Assembly (NCBI GenBank): GCA_913020045.1
Contig: CAJWBE010000014.1
Span: forward strand, 18,276 to 82,275
Reading direction: 5' to 3'
Source: an uncultured Oleiphilus sp.
Lineage (GTDB): Bacteria > Pseudomonadota > Gammaproteobacteria > Pseudomonadales > Oleiphilaceae
DNA: 64,000 bases
Shown one piece after another: positions 1-9,488 of the stretch. Under the pieces are notes generated by a model. That model had not been told where the DNA came from. It made no database searches and worked only from the letters and a program-made list of their open reading frames with translations. Both the position numbers and the translations under genes were made by a program. Position 1 is the stretch's first letter; each line of letters opens with the position of its first letter.

Positions 1-1
1 A

Positions 2-2266
2 GAAAGGGTCTCTCTCAAAGAGTATACCGAGAAAGCTTATCTCGATTATTCCATGTACGTGATCTTAGATCGTGCTTTGCCGCATGTCGGTGATGGCCTT
101 AAGCCTGTTCAGCGGCGCATTGTGTATGCCATGTCAGAGCTGGGTTTGAAGTCAACGGCCAAGTACAAGAAGTCAGCGCGAACCGTTGGTGACGTACTGG
201 GTAAATTCCACCCGCATGGTGATAGTGCGTGTTATGAGGCTATGGTGCTGATGGCGCAGCCATTTAGCTATCGCTACCCCTTGGTCGATGGGCAGGGAAA
301 CTGGGGCTCAGCCGATGACCCCAAATCTTTTGCTGCGATGCGTTATACCGAGTCTCGATTGGCGCCGTATGCTGACGTATTACTAGCTGAGTTAGGACAG
401 GGCACCGTTGAATGGGCGCCCAACTTCGACGGCACGATGGATGAGCCTAGAACGCTACCGGCGCGGCTACCCAATTTGCTATTAAACGGTACCACGGGAA
501 TTGCAGTCGGTATGGCGACAGATGTTCCCCCGCATAATTTACGTGAAGTGGCGGCTGCATGTATTCACCTGATTGATGATGATAAAGCAGATATCGATGC
601 GTTAATGATGCATGTAAAAGGGCCTGATTATCCCACTCGGGCGGAGATCGTAACGCCAGCGAGAGATCTAAAGAATATCTATGAAACGGGCCGAGGGTCA
701 GTTCGAATGCGGGCTGTTTACGACCAAGAGAACGGCGACATCGTCGTGACAGAGTTACCCTACCAAACATCGGGCGCGAAAGTGTTGGAGCAGATTGCCG
801 GTCAGATGCAGGCGAAAAAGCTCCCAATGGTGGCAGATTTGCGTGACGAGTCGGATCACGAAAACCCCACGCGCTTGGTTATCGTGCCTCGCTCCAATCG
901 CATTGATGTTGAAGCGTTGATGGGGCATTTGTATTCGTCGACTGATTTAGAGCGAAGCTATCGTGTTAACTTGAATGTAATTGGTATCGACGGGCGTCCA
1001 GCCGTAAAAGGCTTGCGTACCTTGCTGACTGAGTGGTTGAGCTATCGAACGGATACCGTCACGCGACGACTAAACTATCGGCTGGATAAAGTTGAAAAGC
1101 GACTTCATTTGTTAGATGGCTTGTTGGTTGCGTTTCTGAATATTGATGAAGTGATTCATATTATTCGGACTGAAGACGAACCGAAGCAGGTGCTGATGGC
1201 GCGCTTCAACCTTAGTGATATTCAAGCCGACTACATTCTAGATACTAAATTGCGGCAGTTGGCGCGTTTAGAAGAAGTCAAAATTCGCGCGGAGCAGTCT
1301 GAGCTAGAAGCTGAGCGAGAAAAACTGCAAAAAATTCTTGGCTCCAAAGCGCGTATGAAAACCCTGATTAAAAAAGAAATTTTGGCAGATGCCGAGAAGT
1401 ATGGAGATGATAGACGTTCTCCTATTGTTGAAAGGTTGGAGGCGAAGGCGTTTAGTGATGCTGACCTACTCTCGTCTGAACCGGTTACCGTTGTCTTGTC
1501 CGATAAAGGTTGGGTGCGAGCTGCTAAAGGGCACGATATCGATCCAACAGGGTTAAGCTATAAGTCAGGCGATGCGTATGCGTTGTCTGCGAAGGGAAAG
1601 AGCAATCAGAGCTCGGTATTTGTAGACTCGACGGGACGTGCTTATACGGTTGCGACACATTTATTGCCATCCGCACGAGGGCAAGGTGAGCCGTTAACCG
1701 GAAAAATAAACCCACCGTCTGGAGCAACATTTAAGGCTGTCATGCTGGGCGAACCTGAGCAGCGCTTGCTAATGATGTCCGATGCAGGCTACGGCTTCAT
1801 AGGCAAATTAGGTGACCTTCAAAGTAAGAACAAAGCCGGTAAAGCAGCCTTGTCTTTGCCCAAAGGTGCTGAGGTCATGATGCCTGTCATCATCGACAGC
1901 CTTGAGTCTCAGTATTTGGCAGCGATTAGCAATGAAGGTCGAATGTTGGTTTTTCCGCTTAAGAGCTTACCAGAGCTTGCAAAAGGAAAGGGCAATAAGA
2001 TTATTAGTATCCCAAGTGCTCGTGTGCAAAGCCGTGAAGAGTGGATGGTAGCAGTCTGTCTGTTTAAAGAGACTGACCAATTAGTGATTCACTCCGGGAA
2101 GCGACATTTAAAGCTGAAGTATAGCGATTTAACGCATTACATAGGTGAGAGAGGTCGGCGGGGGCATAAGTTACCGCGGGGATTGCAGCGGGTTGATAAG
2201 ATAGAAGTTGTTGACGGCAGTACGGGTGCGGCTGCCGCTGAGTCGGTTGAAGAGGGGCAAGAGTAG
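2..2266 (+). CDS. parC: DNA topoisomerase IV subunit A (5' truncated by window edge)
   Basis: ParC is the DNA-cleaving subunit of topoisomerase IV, which with ParE decatenates daughter chromosomes. The frame is open to the left edge: codons before the ATG at 53 read [17 protein letters not shown], matching the conserved ParC N-terminus, so the true start lies outside the window and 53 is internal. Counting from that ATG, the catalytic tyrosine is Y98 in RYTESR, equivalent to E. coli Y120. The quinolone-determining segment [10 protein letters not shown] carries S58 and E62, equivalent to wild-type S80 and E84. The C-terminal beta-propeller follows and includes a GQGEPLTGK segment. serB begins 3 bp after the stop, so the two are probably co-transcribed. 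Identity is near certain; only GyrA is a plausible alternative, and the sequence reads as ParC throughout. Confidence 0.97.
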   Translation, partial: ERVSLKEYTEKAYLDYSMYVILDRALPHVGDGLKPVQRRIVYAMSELGLKSTAKYKKSARTVGDVLGKFHPHGDSACYEAMVLMAQPFSYRYPLVDGQGNWGSADDPKSFAAMRYTESRLAPYADVLLAELGQGTVEWAPNFDGTMDEPRTLPARLPNLLLNGTTGIAVGMATDVPPHNLREVAAACIHLIDDDKADIDALMMHVKGPDYPTRAEIVTPARDLKNIYETGRGSVRMRAVYDQENGDIVVTELPYQTSGAKVLEQIAGQMQAKKLPMVADLRDESDHENPTRLVIVPRSNRIDVEALMGHLYSSTDLERSYRVNLNVIGIDGRPAVKGLRTLLTEWLSYRTDTVTRRLNYRLDKVEKRLHLLDGLLVAFLNIDEVIHIIRTEDEPKQVLMARFNLSDIQADYILDTKLRQLARLEEVKIRAEQSELEAEREKLQKILGSKARMKTLIKKEILADAEKYGDDRRSPIVERLEAKAFSDADLLSSEPVTVVLSDKGWVRAAKGHDIDPTGLSYKSGDAYALSAKGKSNQSSVFVDSTGRAYTVATHLLPSARGQGEPLTGKINPPSGATFKAVMLGEPEQRLLMMSDAGYGFIGKLGDLQSKNKAGKAALSLPKGAEVMMPVIIDSLESQYLAAISNEGRMLVFPLKSLPELAKGKGNKIISIPSARVQSREEWMVAVCLFKETDQLVIHSGKRHLKLKYSDLTHYIGERGRRGHKLPRGLQRVDKIEVVDGSTGAAAAESVEEGQE

Positions 2267-2269
2267 ACA

Positions 2270-3481
2270 GTGAGTGAAATTATTCTGATTAATGTGTCGG
2301 GTCGGGATCAGTCTGGTCTAACCTCAGAGATAACTGGAATTATGGCGCAGTATGATGTGCGTATTCTAGATATTGGACAGGCGGTTATTCACGATCATTT
2401 GACGTGGGGAATTTTGGTCGAAGTGCCTGAAGAGTCTAATGCGTCGGGCGTGATGAAGGATTTGCTGTTTCGCATGCATGAGTTGTCGCTAGATGTGTCA
2501 TTCAAGCCTGTTTCTCCCGCCGAATATCAGCAGTGGGTAGAAGGTAAAGGTAAAGCACGATATATCGTTTCTTTGTTGTCGCGTTCAATTTCGGCAGAGC
2601 AGATTGCTCGCGTGTCTGAAGTCACCGCAAAGCATGGCTTGAATATAGACAACATTTCTCGCTTGTCTGGTCGCCCTGTTTTGACTCGCTCAATTGAAGA
2701 TAGCCAGGCGTGCATCGAGTTTTCGGTCCGTGGTACGGCACCGGATCAAGACCAGCTGCGCGCTGACTTCTTGCATATTGCGACGGAGCTCGCGGTTGAT
2801 ATTGCTTTTCAAGAAGATACGGTTTATCGCAGAAATCGCCGAATGGTGGTTTTTGATATGGACTCGACGCTGATCGAAGCTGAAGTCATTGACGAGTTGG
2901 CAAAAGAGGCTGGTGTTGGTGAGCAAGTGGCTAAAATTACCGAAGCGGCGATGCGCGGTGAGATTGATTTTACCGAGAGTTTTGCTAGGCGTGTCGGGCT
3001 GCTGGAGGGCTTGAGTGAAGATGTTCTTGAAGGGATAGCGGCGCGATTGAAGCTGACAGAAGGTGCAGAGCGACTGATTACAACGCTAAAAAGCTTGGGC
3101 TATAAAACCGCAATTTTATCTGGTGGCTTTACTTACTTTGCAAGGGGTTTGCAGTCGAAGCTTGGTATTGATTATGTGTTTGCCAATGAGCTTGAAATTG
3201 AGAATGGTAAAGTGACTGGTCGGGTGTCGGGCCGTGTCGTTGATGGTCAGCGAAAGGCTGAACTGCTAGATGAACTGGCGGCGAAAGAGAATATTGGTCG
3301 AGAGCAAGTTATTGCTGTTGGCGATGGTGCCAATGATTTGCCAATGCTTAGTCGTGCGGGCTTGGGGGTGGCGTTTCGAGCAAAACCTTTAGTCAAGGAA
3401 AGCGCAGAGCACGCTATCTCAAATCTAGGTTTGGATGCTGTGTTGTATTTAATTGGTTATCGAGACCGCGAGGCGGAGTAA
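2270..3481 (+). CDS. serB: Phosphoserine phosphatase with N-terminal ACT-type regulatory domains
   Basis: SerB dephosphorylates O-phosphoserine in the last step of serine biosynthesis, in the cytoplasm. The start is GTG at 2270, 3 bp after the parC stop. At 403 aa it is the long form: residues 1 to about 180 form two ACT-like halves (opening IILINVSGRDQSG), followed by a HAD phosphatase domain. HAD motif I is DMDST with nucleophile D196 and D198, motif II is SGG at 284-286, and motif III is GDGAND at 351-356. ACT domains in such enzymes are usually taken as amino acid sensors; that is family knowledge, not visible here. The parC-serB neighbourhood is familiar from pseudomonads. A hairpin follows the stop. 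Confidence 0.95.
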   Translation: MSEIILINVSGRDQSGLTSEITGIMAQYDVRILDIGQAVIHDHLTWGILVEVPEESNASGVMKDLLFRMHELSLDVSFKPVSPAEYQQWVEGKGKARYIVSLLSRSISAEQIARVSEVTAKHGLNIDNISRLSGRPVLTRSIEDSQACIEFSVRGTAPDQDQLRADFLHIATELAVDIAFQEDTVYRRNRRMVVFDMDSTLIEAEVIDELAKEAGVGEQVAKITEAAMRGEIDFTESFARRVGLLEGLSEDVLEGIAARLKLTEGAERLITTLKSLGYKTAILSGGFTYFARGLQSKLGIDYVFANELEIENGKVTGRVSGRVVDGQRKAELLDELAAKENIGREQVIAVGDGANDLPMLSRAGLGVAFRAKPLVKESAEHAISNLGLDAVLYLIGYRDREAE

Positions 3482-3494
3482 GTCTTGTTTGGTG

Positions 3495-3526
3495 TTAACA
3501 ATAGGGCTGCGAAGCCCCGTTGTTAA
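3495..3526. terminator. Hairpin between convergent serB and the small minus-strand gene
   Basis: A 14-bp inverted repeat (TTAACAATAGGGCT against AGCCCCGTTGTTAA) with a 2-bp internal mismatch and a GCGA loop lies just after serB. No clear T-run follows on either strand. It could end transcripts from both convergent genes, but the terminator reading is only moderate. Confidence 0.45.
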
Positions 3527-3589
3527 ACTGATCGCAAGTTAAACCTAGCCGAAAAAGGGCGTTAACAAACGACTGGTCGACACTAAATC

Positions 3590-3934
3590 TTAGCTGTTTG
3601 CCGCTCTTTGTTCTTGCTTGATTAGTAGCCGGTACTTATTGCTCAAATCTAGAAAGCGTGGTGTGGGTCCAACATCTTCAAAAATCGGGTCACCCATTTC
3701 ATCGTGCTCTAACACTTGTTTGCCCTGGATATAGGGCATGCTAGTTTCCAGCTCTTCGAGCGCAGAAGAAATCAACTCTCCAAGAATTTCATTTTTCGTA
3801 CGTTTAGGGTACATCTCCGCCAAGGCTGTTATTTTGGCGGCATCTTCTACGGGCAGTCGGAAGGAGTATTCTTCGGTCGTTAAGGTTGCTTTCGCCTGTT
3901 TTTCCCAGTAGTTGGCTAGCGCTTTAATTCTCAT
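3590..3934 (-). CDS. Small conserved protein with ribbon-helix-helix-like segment
   Basis: About 114 aa, function not known to me. The segment YSFRLPVEDAAKITALAEMYP, split as YSFRLP then two helices ending near ISSALEELE, has the strand-helix-helix pattern of ribbon-helix-helix DNA-binding proteins. An acidic tail follows. I have a vague memory that similar pseudomonad proteins carry the label 'type 1 pili tip component', which the sequence does not support (no signal peptide). ATG at 3934 is preferred over an in-frame TTG at 3940, because AGGA sits about 9 bases before the ATG and too close to the TTG. The gene is convergent with serB and divergent from ppc, so it could be a small regulator; that is inference. 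Confidence 0.7.
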   Translation of the reverse strand: MRIKALANYWEKQAKATLTTEEYSFRLPVEDAAKITALAEMYPKRTKNEILGELISSALEELETSMPYIQGKQVLEHDEMGDPIFEDVGPTPRFLDLSNKYRLLIKQEQRAANS

Positions 3935-4115
3935 GTTCAATGTCCTGTTATGGTCGATCTGTCTTTTAGGCTGCGTATTTTCTATACAGTCGTTACATTA
4001 AGGATAGTGTCAGTTAGCAAAAATGTTAGTGCAAAGTTTGTGAGTTTTTTGTTACTTTCAGTTGATACAAAAAGCATGGCGCGCGCTGTGAGTTGCAACC
4101 ACACTAGGGGTATTT

Positions 4116-6782
4116 ATGTCAGAAGTGCATCGTTCGTTGAGAGACAATGTTCGGTTGTTGGGAGATATATTGGGCGAGAATATCCAAGAACACTTGGGTG
4201 ACGAGTTTCTCGCAAAGATAGAGCAGATTCGCACTGTGGCGAAAGACGATAGTGATGTCGATGACGGTGATGCTGGGCCTGAACTGGTGACACTGCTAAA
4301 TAGTCTAGGCGACGAAGAGGTGGTTTCCGTTGCGCGCGCATTTAACCAGTTTTTAAATCTGGCCAATATTGCAGAGCAATATCACGGCGTTCGCCGTGGT
4401 AGTGAAGAAAGTGAGGAGGGGGTTGAGCGTTTTGATGAGCTGTTTGGGCGCCTAAGGCAGTGCGGGAAAAATAGCGATGATATGCGCGCATTGCTTTCCG
4501 ATCTCAACATAGAATTTGTACTAACCGCTCACCCTACAGAGGTGACGCGACGAACCTTGATCATGAAATATGATGCGATTGCCGACTGCTTAGCTAAACG
4601 TGATCGACAAGATTTGAGTGAGTCGGAAGCAAAGCATTTGCGTGACCAGCTGAGTCAGTACGTGTGTGAAGCTTGGCATACGAACGAAATACGGCAAGAT
4701 CGACCATCTGCGATTGATGAGGCCCGCTGGGGTTTTGCGGTGATAGAGAACAGCTTGTGGGAAGCGTTGCCAGATTTTTTAAGAGAGCTGGATGTTGCTT
4801 TGCAGGATAACTTTCAGATTAGTTTGCCCGTCGACGCCGCGCCAATTTCAATGGCGTCTTGGATGGGGGGCGATCGCGACGGCAACCCGAACGTTACCTC
4901 GGCAACTACTCGAGAAGTGCTCGCTTTAAGTCGTTGGATGGCAGCGGATTTGTATTTGAGAGATGTGGGGCAGCTGCTTAACAGTCTGTCTATGTGGGAG
5001 TGTTCGCAAGAGCTAAAAGAGGCCGCAGCGCAATATCGCACAGAGGATGATCGTAACCGAGATGAGCCTTATCGTTTGATACTTATCCACTTACGCTCGC
5101 GATTGCTTGCAACGAGAGAGTGGGCTGCTCGCGCTGCAAAAGGCGATATGAGCGACGATGAGTGCGTAATCTTCGACAACGAAGATCTGTTAGAGCCTTT
5201 ATTGCTCTGTCATCGTTCGTTGTTAGAAATGGGTTTGAACAATGTAGCCAATGGACTGTTGTTGGATACAATTCGGCGCGCGCGCTGCTTTGGTACGGAA
5301 CTGGTTAAGCTGGACGTCCGCCAAGACTCTGAGCGTCACGTCGATGTCATGAGTGAGTTGACACGATATCTTGGTTTAGGCGACTTTTCAGAATGGTCTG
5401 AACCCGAGCGTCAGACATTTTTGTTGAAAGAGTTGCAGGGCAAGCGCCCGCTGATCCCGCATGACTGGGCGTGCTCACGTGATGTTCGAGAAGTGTTGGA
5501 CACGTGTCGTATTGTCGCAAAGCAACCCGCCTCAGCTTTGGGTTCTTATGTTATATCAATGGCAAGCGCGCCATCTGATGTGTTGAGTGTCATCTTGCTG
5601 CTAAAAGAATCAGGGATTACTCATCCATTAAAAGTAGTGCCGTTATTTGAAACGCTCGACGATTTGTCAGGGGCTTCAAAGGCGATCGATGATTTGCTTT
5701 CAGTCGATTGGTACGCAGACTATTGCGCGGGTCGCCAAGAGGTCATGATCGGATATTCTGACTCAGCAAAAGACGCGGGTCAGATGGCGGCGGCTTGGGC
5801 CCAGTATCGAGCCCAAGAAAGCCTCGTAGAAATTGCTGATAAACATGCGGTTAAGTTGACTCTATTTCACGGCCGCGGTGGCACTGTCGGGCGTGGTGGG
5901 GGTCCTGCAAACCGAGCAATTCTGTCTCAACCTCCAGGGTCTGTGGCGGGGAATTTTCGGATCACAGAGCAGGGCGAAATGATTCGCTTTAAGTTTGGCT
6001 CGCCTGCCGTCGCAAAACAGAGCTTTAAGGTCTATACAAATGCAGTGATTGAGGCGAGTTTGTTGCCGCCACCGAAGCCGAAGGCTGAATGGCGCGAGAT
6101 GATGACAGACTTAACCGCAATTTCGCTTGCGTCGTACCGAAAAATGGTTCGTGAGACAGACGGATTTGTAGAGTACTTTCGCGCGGCCACACCAGAAGCA
6201 GAGTTAGGTAAGTTGGCACTAGGGAGTAGGCCTGCACGCCGGAAATCTGGCGGGGGCATAGAGAGCTTGCGCGCGATTCCGTGGATTTTTGCATGGACGC
6301 AGATGCGATTGATGCTCCCTGCGTGGCTGGGTAGCGATGAGGCCTTGGCGACGTTGCATGGTTCGGATCGAGCGCCGGTGCTAGACGAAATGTTAGCGCA
6401 ATGGCCATTTTTCAAGACGCATATTGATATGTTGGAGATGGTGGTTGCGAAAGGTGACTACCGTATAGCGCGTTATTACGATCAGATGTTGTCGCCTGAA
6501 GAGCTAAAGCCTTTGGGTCGTGAGCTTAGGCATCGTTATCGTGATGTTGCGAGGATCGTTAATGAGGTGAAAAAGCAGCCGACGTTGTTGCAAAGTAGCC
6601 CTCATGTTAGTTGGTCATTGAAGGTGAGGGCTCCTTATACAAATCCGCTTCATTACTTGCAGGCCGAGCTGTTAAAGCGAGAGAGGCAATTGGAGGATGG
6701 CAGCCGCAAAGCTGAGCTTGTGGAGCAGGCGTTAAAGGTCACTATGGCCGGAATCGCTGCGGGAATTCGCAACACCGGCTAG
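4116..6782 (+). CDS. ppc: Phosphoenolpyruvate carboxylase
   Basis: Ppc carboxylates phosphoenolpyruvate to oxaloacetate, refilling the TCA cycle. Length is 888 aa against 883 in E. coli. Catalytic landmarks are present: LTAHPTEVTRR with H139 (E. coli H138), the glycine-rich MGGDRDGNPNVT near 250-261, and FHGRGGTVGRGGGP with H585 and R587 (E. coli H579, R581). The C-terminus ends in RNTG as is typical. The ATG at 4116 has a G-rich stretch (AGGGG) just upstream. The gene stands alone, with a strong intrinsic terminator behind it, and diverges from the small RHH-like gene. Allosteric control by acetyl-CoA and aspartate is known for the family and is not deduced here. Confidence 0.97.
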   Translation: MSEVHRSLRDNVRLLGDILGENIQEHLGDEFLAKIEQIRTVAKDDSDVDDGDAGPELVTLLNSLGDEEVVSVARAFNQFLNLANIAEQYHGVRRGSEESEEGVERFDELFGRLRQCGKNSDDMRALLSDLNIEFVLTAHPTEVTRRTLIMKYDAIADCLAKRDRQDLSESEAKHLRDQLSQYVCEAWHTNEIRQDRPSAIDEARWGFAVIENSLWEALPDFLRELDVALQDNFQISLPVDAAPISMASWMGGDRDGNPNVTSATTREVLALSRWMAADLYLRDVGQLLNSLSMWECSQELKEAAAQYRTEDDRNRDEPYRLILIHLRSRLLATREWAARAAKGDMSDDECVIFDNEDLLEPLLLCHRSLLEMGLNNVANGLLLDTIRRARCFGTELVKLDVRQDSERHVDVMSELTRYLGLGDFSEWSEPERQTFLLKELQGKRPLIPHDWACSRDVREVLDTCRIVAKQPASALGSYVISMASAPSDVLSVILLLKESGITHPLKVVPLFETLDDLSGASKAIDDLLSVDWYADYCAGRQEVMIGYSDSAKDAGQMAAAWAQYRAQESLVEIADKHAVKLTLFHGRGGTVGRGGGPANRAILSQPPGSVAGNFRITEQGEMIRFKFGSPAVAKQSFKVYTNAVIEASLLPPPKPKAEWREMMTDLTAISLASYRKMVRETDGFVEYFRAATPEAELGKLALGSRPARRKSGGGIESLRAIPWIFAWTQMRLMLPAWLGSDEALATLHGSDRAPVLDEMLAQWPFFKTHIDMLEMVVAKGDYRIARYYDQMLSPEELKPLGRELRHRYRDVARIVNEVKKQPTLLQSSPHVSWSLKVRAPYTNPLHYLQAELLKRERQLEDGSRKAELVEQALKVTMAGIAAGIRNTG

Positions 6783-6806
6783 GTCGTTTGGCCTATTAAG
6801 GGGTCT

Positions 6807-6848
6807 AACCACCTGTCGCTAAACTAAAAATGTGGCAGGTGGTTTTTT
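6807..6848 (+). terminator. Rho-independent terminator of ppc
   Basis: Arms AACCACCTG and CAGGTGGTT pair around a loop of about 22 nt, and a run of six T follows at once. It lies 25 bp after the ppc stop. Confidence 0.85.
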
Positions 6849-6982
6849 GCAAAGCTTGCAACATACGCTTACAAAACATACAGAATCGATACCGTTCTTT
6901 GTGATGCAGAGATGCAAGTCTTTGCGAAATGGTACTAAACTCTTGAGATAACTAATGTCCACTTTCGTCTCAGGTTAGAACC

Positions 6983-8392
6983 GTGCCAATAGCATCCAAA
7001 TTAAGTCAGCATCTTTTACAGCATGGTATCGACTGCCAGCCTATCCATCATCCTCGTAGTGCCAGTTTTGAACAGGCGATTGAGTCTTCTGGTGCGGTCC
7101 CAGAATTAACCTTGAAGGCAATTGTGCTGTTGGATCGAAAGGGTCCTGTTATGGCGGTTGTGCCTTATCTCGCCGATCTGGATTTGCCTGTGGTCAATAA
7201 AACCCTTAGTCGAGAGCTTCAGATGCTGTCAGCTGATCAATCTGGACAGCTGTTTAAGGATTGTGAACCGGGAAATATCCCAGCTTTGGGCATGGCGTAT
7301 GGCCTACCAATATTAATTGATTCAGAGGTTTTGGAGTTCGATCATTGCTTCATGCGCTCTGGTTGTGCAAGTACCATGTTACGCCTTCCTGGTCGCGCGT
7401 TGCGTATGGCAATGAAAGGGGCGATAAAAGTTAACGTAAGCGTTTGGCCTGAAGTGGTCGAAAAAACGCTTGGCGACGGTGTTAACGCTTGTCGGGGGAA
7501 TTTATCGTTGGATGGCGTTGCCAAGAAATTGCAACAAGTCTACAAATTGCCGCCGATGCCCGAGACCGCAGTTCGAATTCTGCATCTCACCTCAGATCCT
7601 GATTCCGATGTATTCAGCTTGTCAGATATTATTGAGCGTGACCCTAGTTTGTCTGCTCAAATCATGCGCTATGCGCGTTCCGCTTTGTTTAGTTACCGCG
7701 GTGAATTAACGAGTATTAAAGACGCAATTAACATCGTGCTTGGTTTTGATCGCGTTTCAAAACTAGCGATGGGCATCGCGGCAGCAAAAGCGTTCTCAAT
7801 TAGTGAAGATGGCCCATTAGGCCTGAAAAACTTTTGGCAACATGCTCTTTATTCAGGTGTTTTGAGCCAAGCGCTTGCGCTAATGTCAGACCCCGAGCTG
7901 CACTTAAATGATAAAGACGCTTATCTGAATGGCTTGCTACACAATTTTGGTATTCTGTTGATCGGACATTTGTTCCCGCCTGAATTCAAAATGTTGAATA
8001 AGCTGAGAGAGTCTGAGCCTGAGTCGAGCATGCAAGATATCGAGCAGCAAGTGTTTGGTATGGGGAGTGCTCAGCAGTTCATTGCATTAGGGCATGGTTC
8101 GATGGGGGCGATTCTTCTAAAAATGTGGGGAATGCCTGAGTCGACAGTGAAGGTTGCGGCAATGCATCAAAATTTCTCATATGAAGGTGAGTATGAGTCA
8201 GAGGTTAAGTTGGTTCAGTTAAGCAACTACTTGTTGGCACAGTACGGCATTGGTGATGAGCCGCTAGATATTGATGCAACCGAATTGTGTTTAGCGTTGG
8301 GCATTGATGAGGACAAGGCATTCGCGTTAGCTGAGTTGACTGTCGACCAATGTCGCAGCCTTGATGGAATGACCTCTCAGATGGTGGCGTAG
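6983..8392 (+). CDS. YbaK/ProX-type tRNA deacylase-like domain fused to HDOD domain
   Basis: A 469-aa two-domain protein. Residues 1 to about 160 resemble the YbaK/ProXp editing fold, which hydrolyses mischarged aminoacyl-tRNA. K45 in TLKAIVLLD sits where the catalytic lysine of that family lies, and GNIPALG resembles its substrate loop. Residues about 185-385 form an HDOD domain (LPPMPETAVRIL, then DPSLSAQIMRYARS), a signalling domain related to HD phosphohydrolases. The canonical HD pair reads HN in GLLHNFG, so it is probably non-catalytic. Start is GTG at 6983, with weak ribosome-binding sequence; no better in-frame start was seen. It is preceded by the ppc terminator and followed by a long gap, so it is likely monocistronic. 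The deacylase activity is inferred, and the domain may instead be a sensor. Confidence 0.85.
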   Translation: MPIASKLSQHLLQHGIDCQPIHHPRSASFEQAIESSGAVPELTLKAIVLLDRKGPVMAVVPYLADLDLPVVNKTLSRELQMLSADQSGQLFKDCEPGNIPALGMAYGLPILIDSEVLEFDHCFMRSGCASTMLRLPGRALRMAMKGAIKVNVSVWPEVVEKTLGDGVNACRGNLSLDGVAKKLQQVYKLPPMPETAVRILHLTSDPDSDVFSLSDIIERDPSLSAQIMRYARSALFSYRGELTSIKDAINIVLGFDRVSKLAMGIAAAKAFSISEDGPLGLKNFWQHALYSGVLSQALALMSDPELHLNDKDAYLNGLLHNFGILLIGHLFPPEFKMLNKLRESEPESSMQDIEQQVFGMGSAQQFIALGHGSMGAILLKMWGMPESTVKVAAMHQNFSYEGEYESEVKLVQLSNYLLAQYGIGDEPLDIDATELCLALGIDEDKAFALAELTVDQCRSLDGMTSQMVA

Positions 8393-8773
8393 GCCTCTTT
8401 TAGATAACGTCTCGTAGTGTCTTTGATATCGCTACGAGAGGATCGTTAGCCTTAAATTCTTTTCAAATTTAGGAGGGATTTTTAGGGGCTTTATCTGCTA
8501 ATTAGTTACTGTATAATGTCGCTCCCTTACTAACCTGATAGCGGTCGTCGGCTTATGTTGCCCGACGATGCAATGCCTTTTCTTTTCTGAAGCCAGATCT
8601 GTGCAATGACTGCATAGTGTGTCTATATTTAACAGGCGGTTGAGTCACGATAAAAAAACATCAGTGAATGTTTTTACGTTGTTGGTCTGTGGTTGGCAGT
8701 AGACAAGCTTGATAGAAAGTATATGAAATGTATTGCGACAAATTTTTATTTTGATTAACGGAGTTCAACCCTT
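8393..8773 (+). other. Structured intergenic leader upstream of adk
   Basis: This 381-bp gap holds no convincing gene. A dyad TCTCGTAG...CTACGAGA just after the HDOD gene may mark its end. After the TATAAT at 8512 come a 7-bp hairpin at 8545-8568 (TCGTCGG/CCGACGA) followed by a T-rich stretch, and a second hairpin at 8654-8675 (AAAAACAT/ATGTTTTT). A run from about 8735 is AT-rich, and ACGGAG precedes the adk start. The transcript from this promoter would have an untranslated leader of about 250 nt. Confidence 0.6.
8490..8517 (+). promoter_or_regulatory. Candidate sigma-70 promoter for adk
   Basis: A perfect -10 box TATAAT lies at 8512-8517. The best -35 candidate is TTTATC at 8490-8495 with a 16-bp spacer (3 of 6 matches), so the -35 is weak. 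Confidence 0.55.
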
Positions 8774-9430
8774 ATGCGATTAATTTTATTAGGTGCACCT
8801 GGAGCCGGCAAAGGCACACAGGCTCAGTTTATTACTGAAACATACGGTGTACCGCAAATTTCCACTGGTGATATGTTAAGAGCTGCCGTTAAGGCTGGCA
8901 GTCCGCTGGGTTTAAAAGTGAAAGAAGTGATGGCGTCGGGTGGGCTGGTGTCAGATGAAACGATTATTGAGTTAATTCAAGAACGTATCCAAGAAGATGA
9001 CTGTAAAAATGGATTCTTGTTTGATGGTTTTCCTCGCACAATTCCGCAGGCGGAAGCACTCAAGAAACAAGGTGTTGTTATTGACGCCGTGGTTGAAATT
9101 AACGTTGATGATGAAGAAATTGTCAGCCGCTTGAGTGGACGTCGTGTTCACGAAGCGAGTGGTCGAATTTATCATGTGAAATACAACCCGCCAACGACTG
9201 AAGGAAAAGATGACGAAACGGGTGATACGCTTATGCAGCGTGAGGATGATAAAGAAGAAACCGTTCGTAAACGCCTAAAAATCTATCATTCACAAACTGC
9301 CCCGTTGGTTGATTATTATTCAAACTGGTCTAATTCAGGCAATGACGGTTCGCCAACTTATGTCCGCGTAGATGGGGTTGGTGAAATGTCTGAGATTAAA
9401 GATCAGATCGTAGCCGGCCTAGGTTCGTAG
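8774..9430 (+). CDS. adk: Adenylate kinase
   Basis: Adk interconverts ATP + AMP and 2 ADP in the cytoplasm and sets the adenylate pool. The 218-aa protein has the P-loop GAPGAGKGT at 7-15, the AMP-binding STGDMLR at 30-36, FDGFPRT at 83-89, and a LID region around 122-160 starting [13 protein letters not shown]. The LID lacks the four-cysteine zinc motif of some Gram-positive enzymes. Length is close to the E. coli protein (214 aa). ATG at 8774 is preceded by ACGGAG. A strong hairpin and T-run separate it from tsaB. Identity is certain at family level. Confidence 0.97.
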   Translation: MRLILLGAPGAGKGTQAQFITETYGVPQISTGDMLRAAVKAGSPLGLKVKEVMASGGLVSDETIIELIQERIQEDDCKNGFLFDGFPRTIPQAEALKKQGVVIDAVVEINVDDEEIVSRLSGRRVHEASGRIYHVKYNPPTTEGKDDETGDTLMQREDDKEETVRKRLKIYHSQTAPLVDYYSNWSNSGNDGSPTYVRVDGVGEMSEIKDQIVAGLGS

Positions 9431-9448
9431 CGACTGATTGAGCTGAAC

Positions 9449-9487
9449 GGGTGACAAGCATGGCTTGTCACCCTACTGGAATTTTTT
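9449..9487 (+). terminator. Perfect hairpin between adk and tsaB, touching the tsaB ribosome-binding site
   Basis: GGGTGACAAGC and GCTTGTCACCC form a perfect 11-bp stem with a 3-nt ATG loop at 9449-9473. After 8 bases a run of six T follows, ending just before the tsaB start at 9489. It can act as an intrinsic terminator or attenuator; the T-run is also the spacer between the tsaB Shine-Dalgarno (GGA at 9478) and its ATG. Confidence 0.75.
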
Positions 9488-9488
9488 A

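Noticed and set aside
3950..4201. Open frame overlapping the ppc start
   Set aside because: It overlaps ppc N-terminal coding and gives an unlikely protein; ppc is certain.
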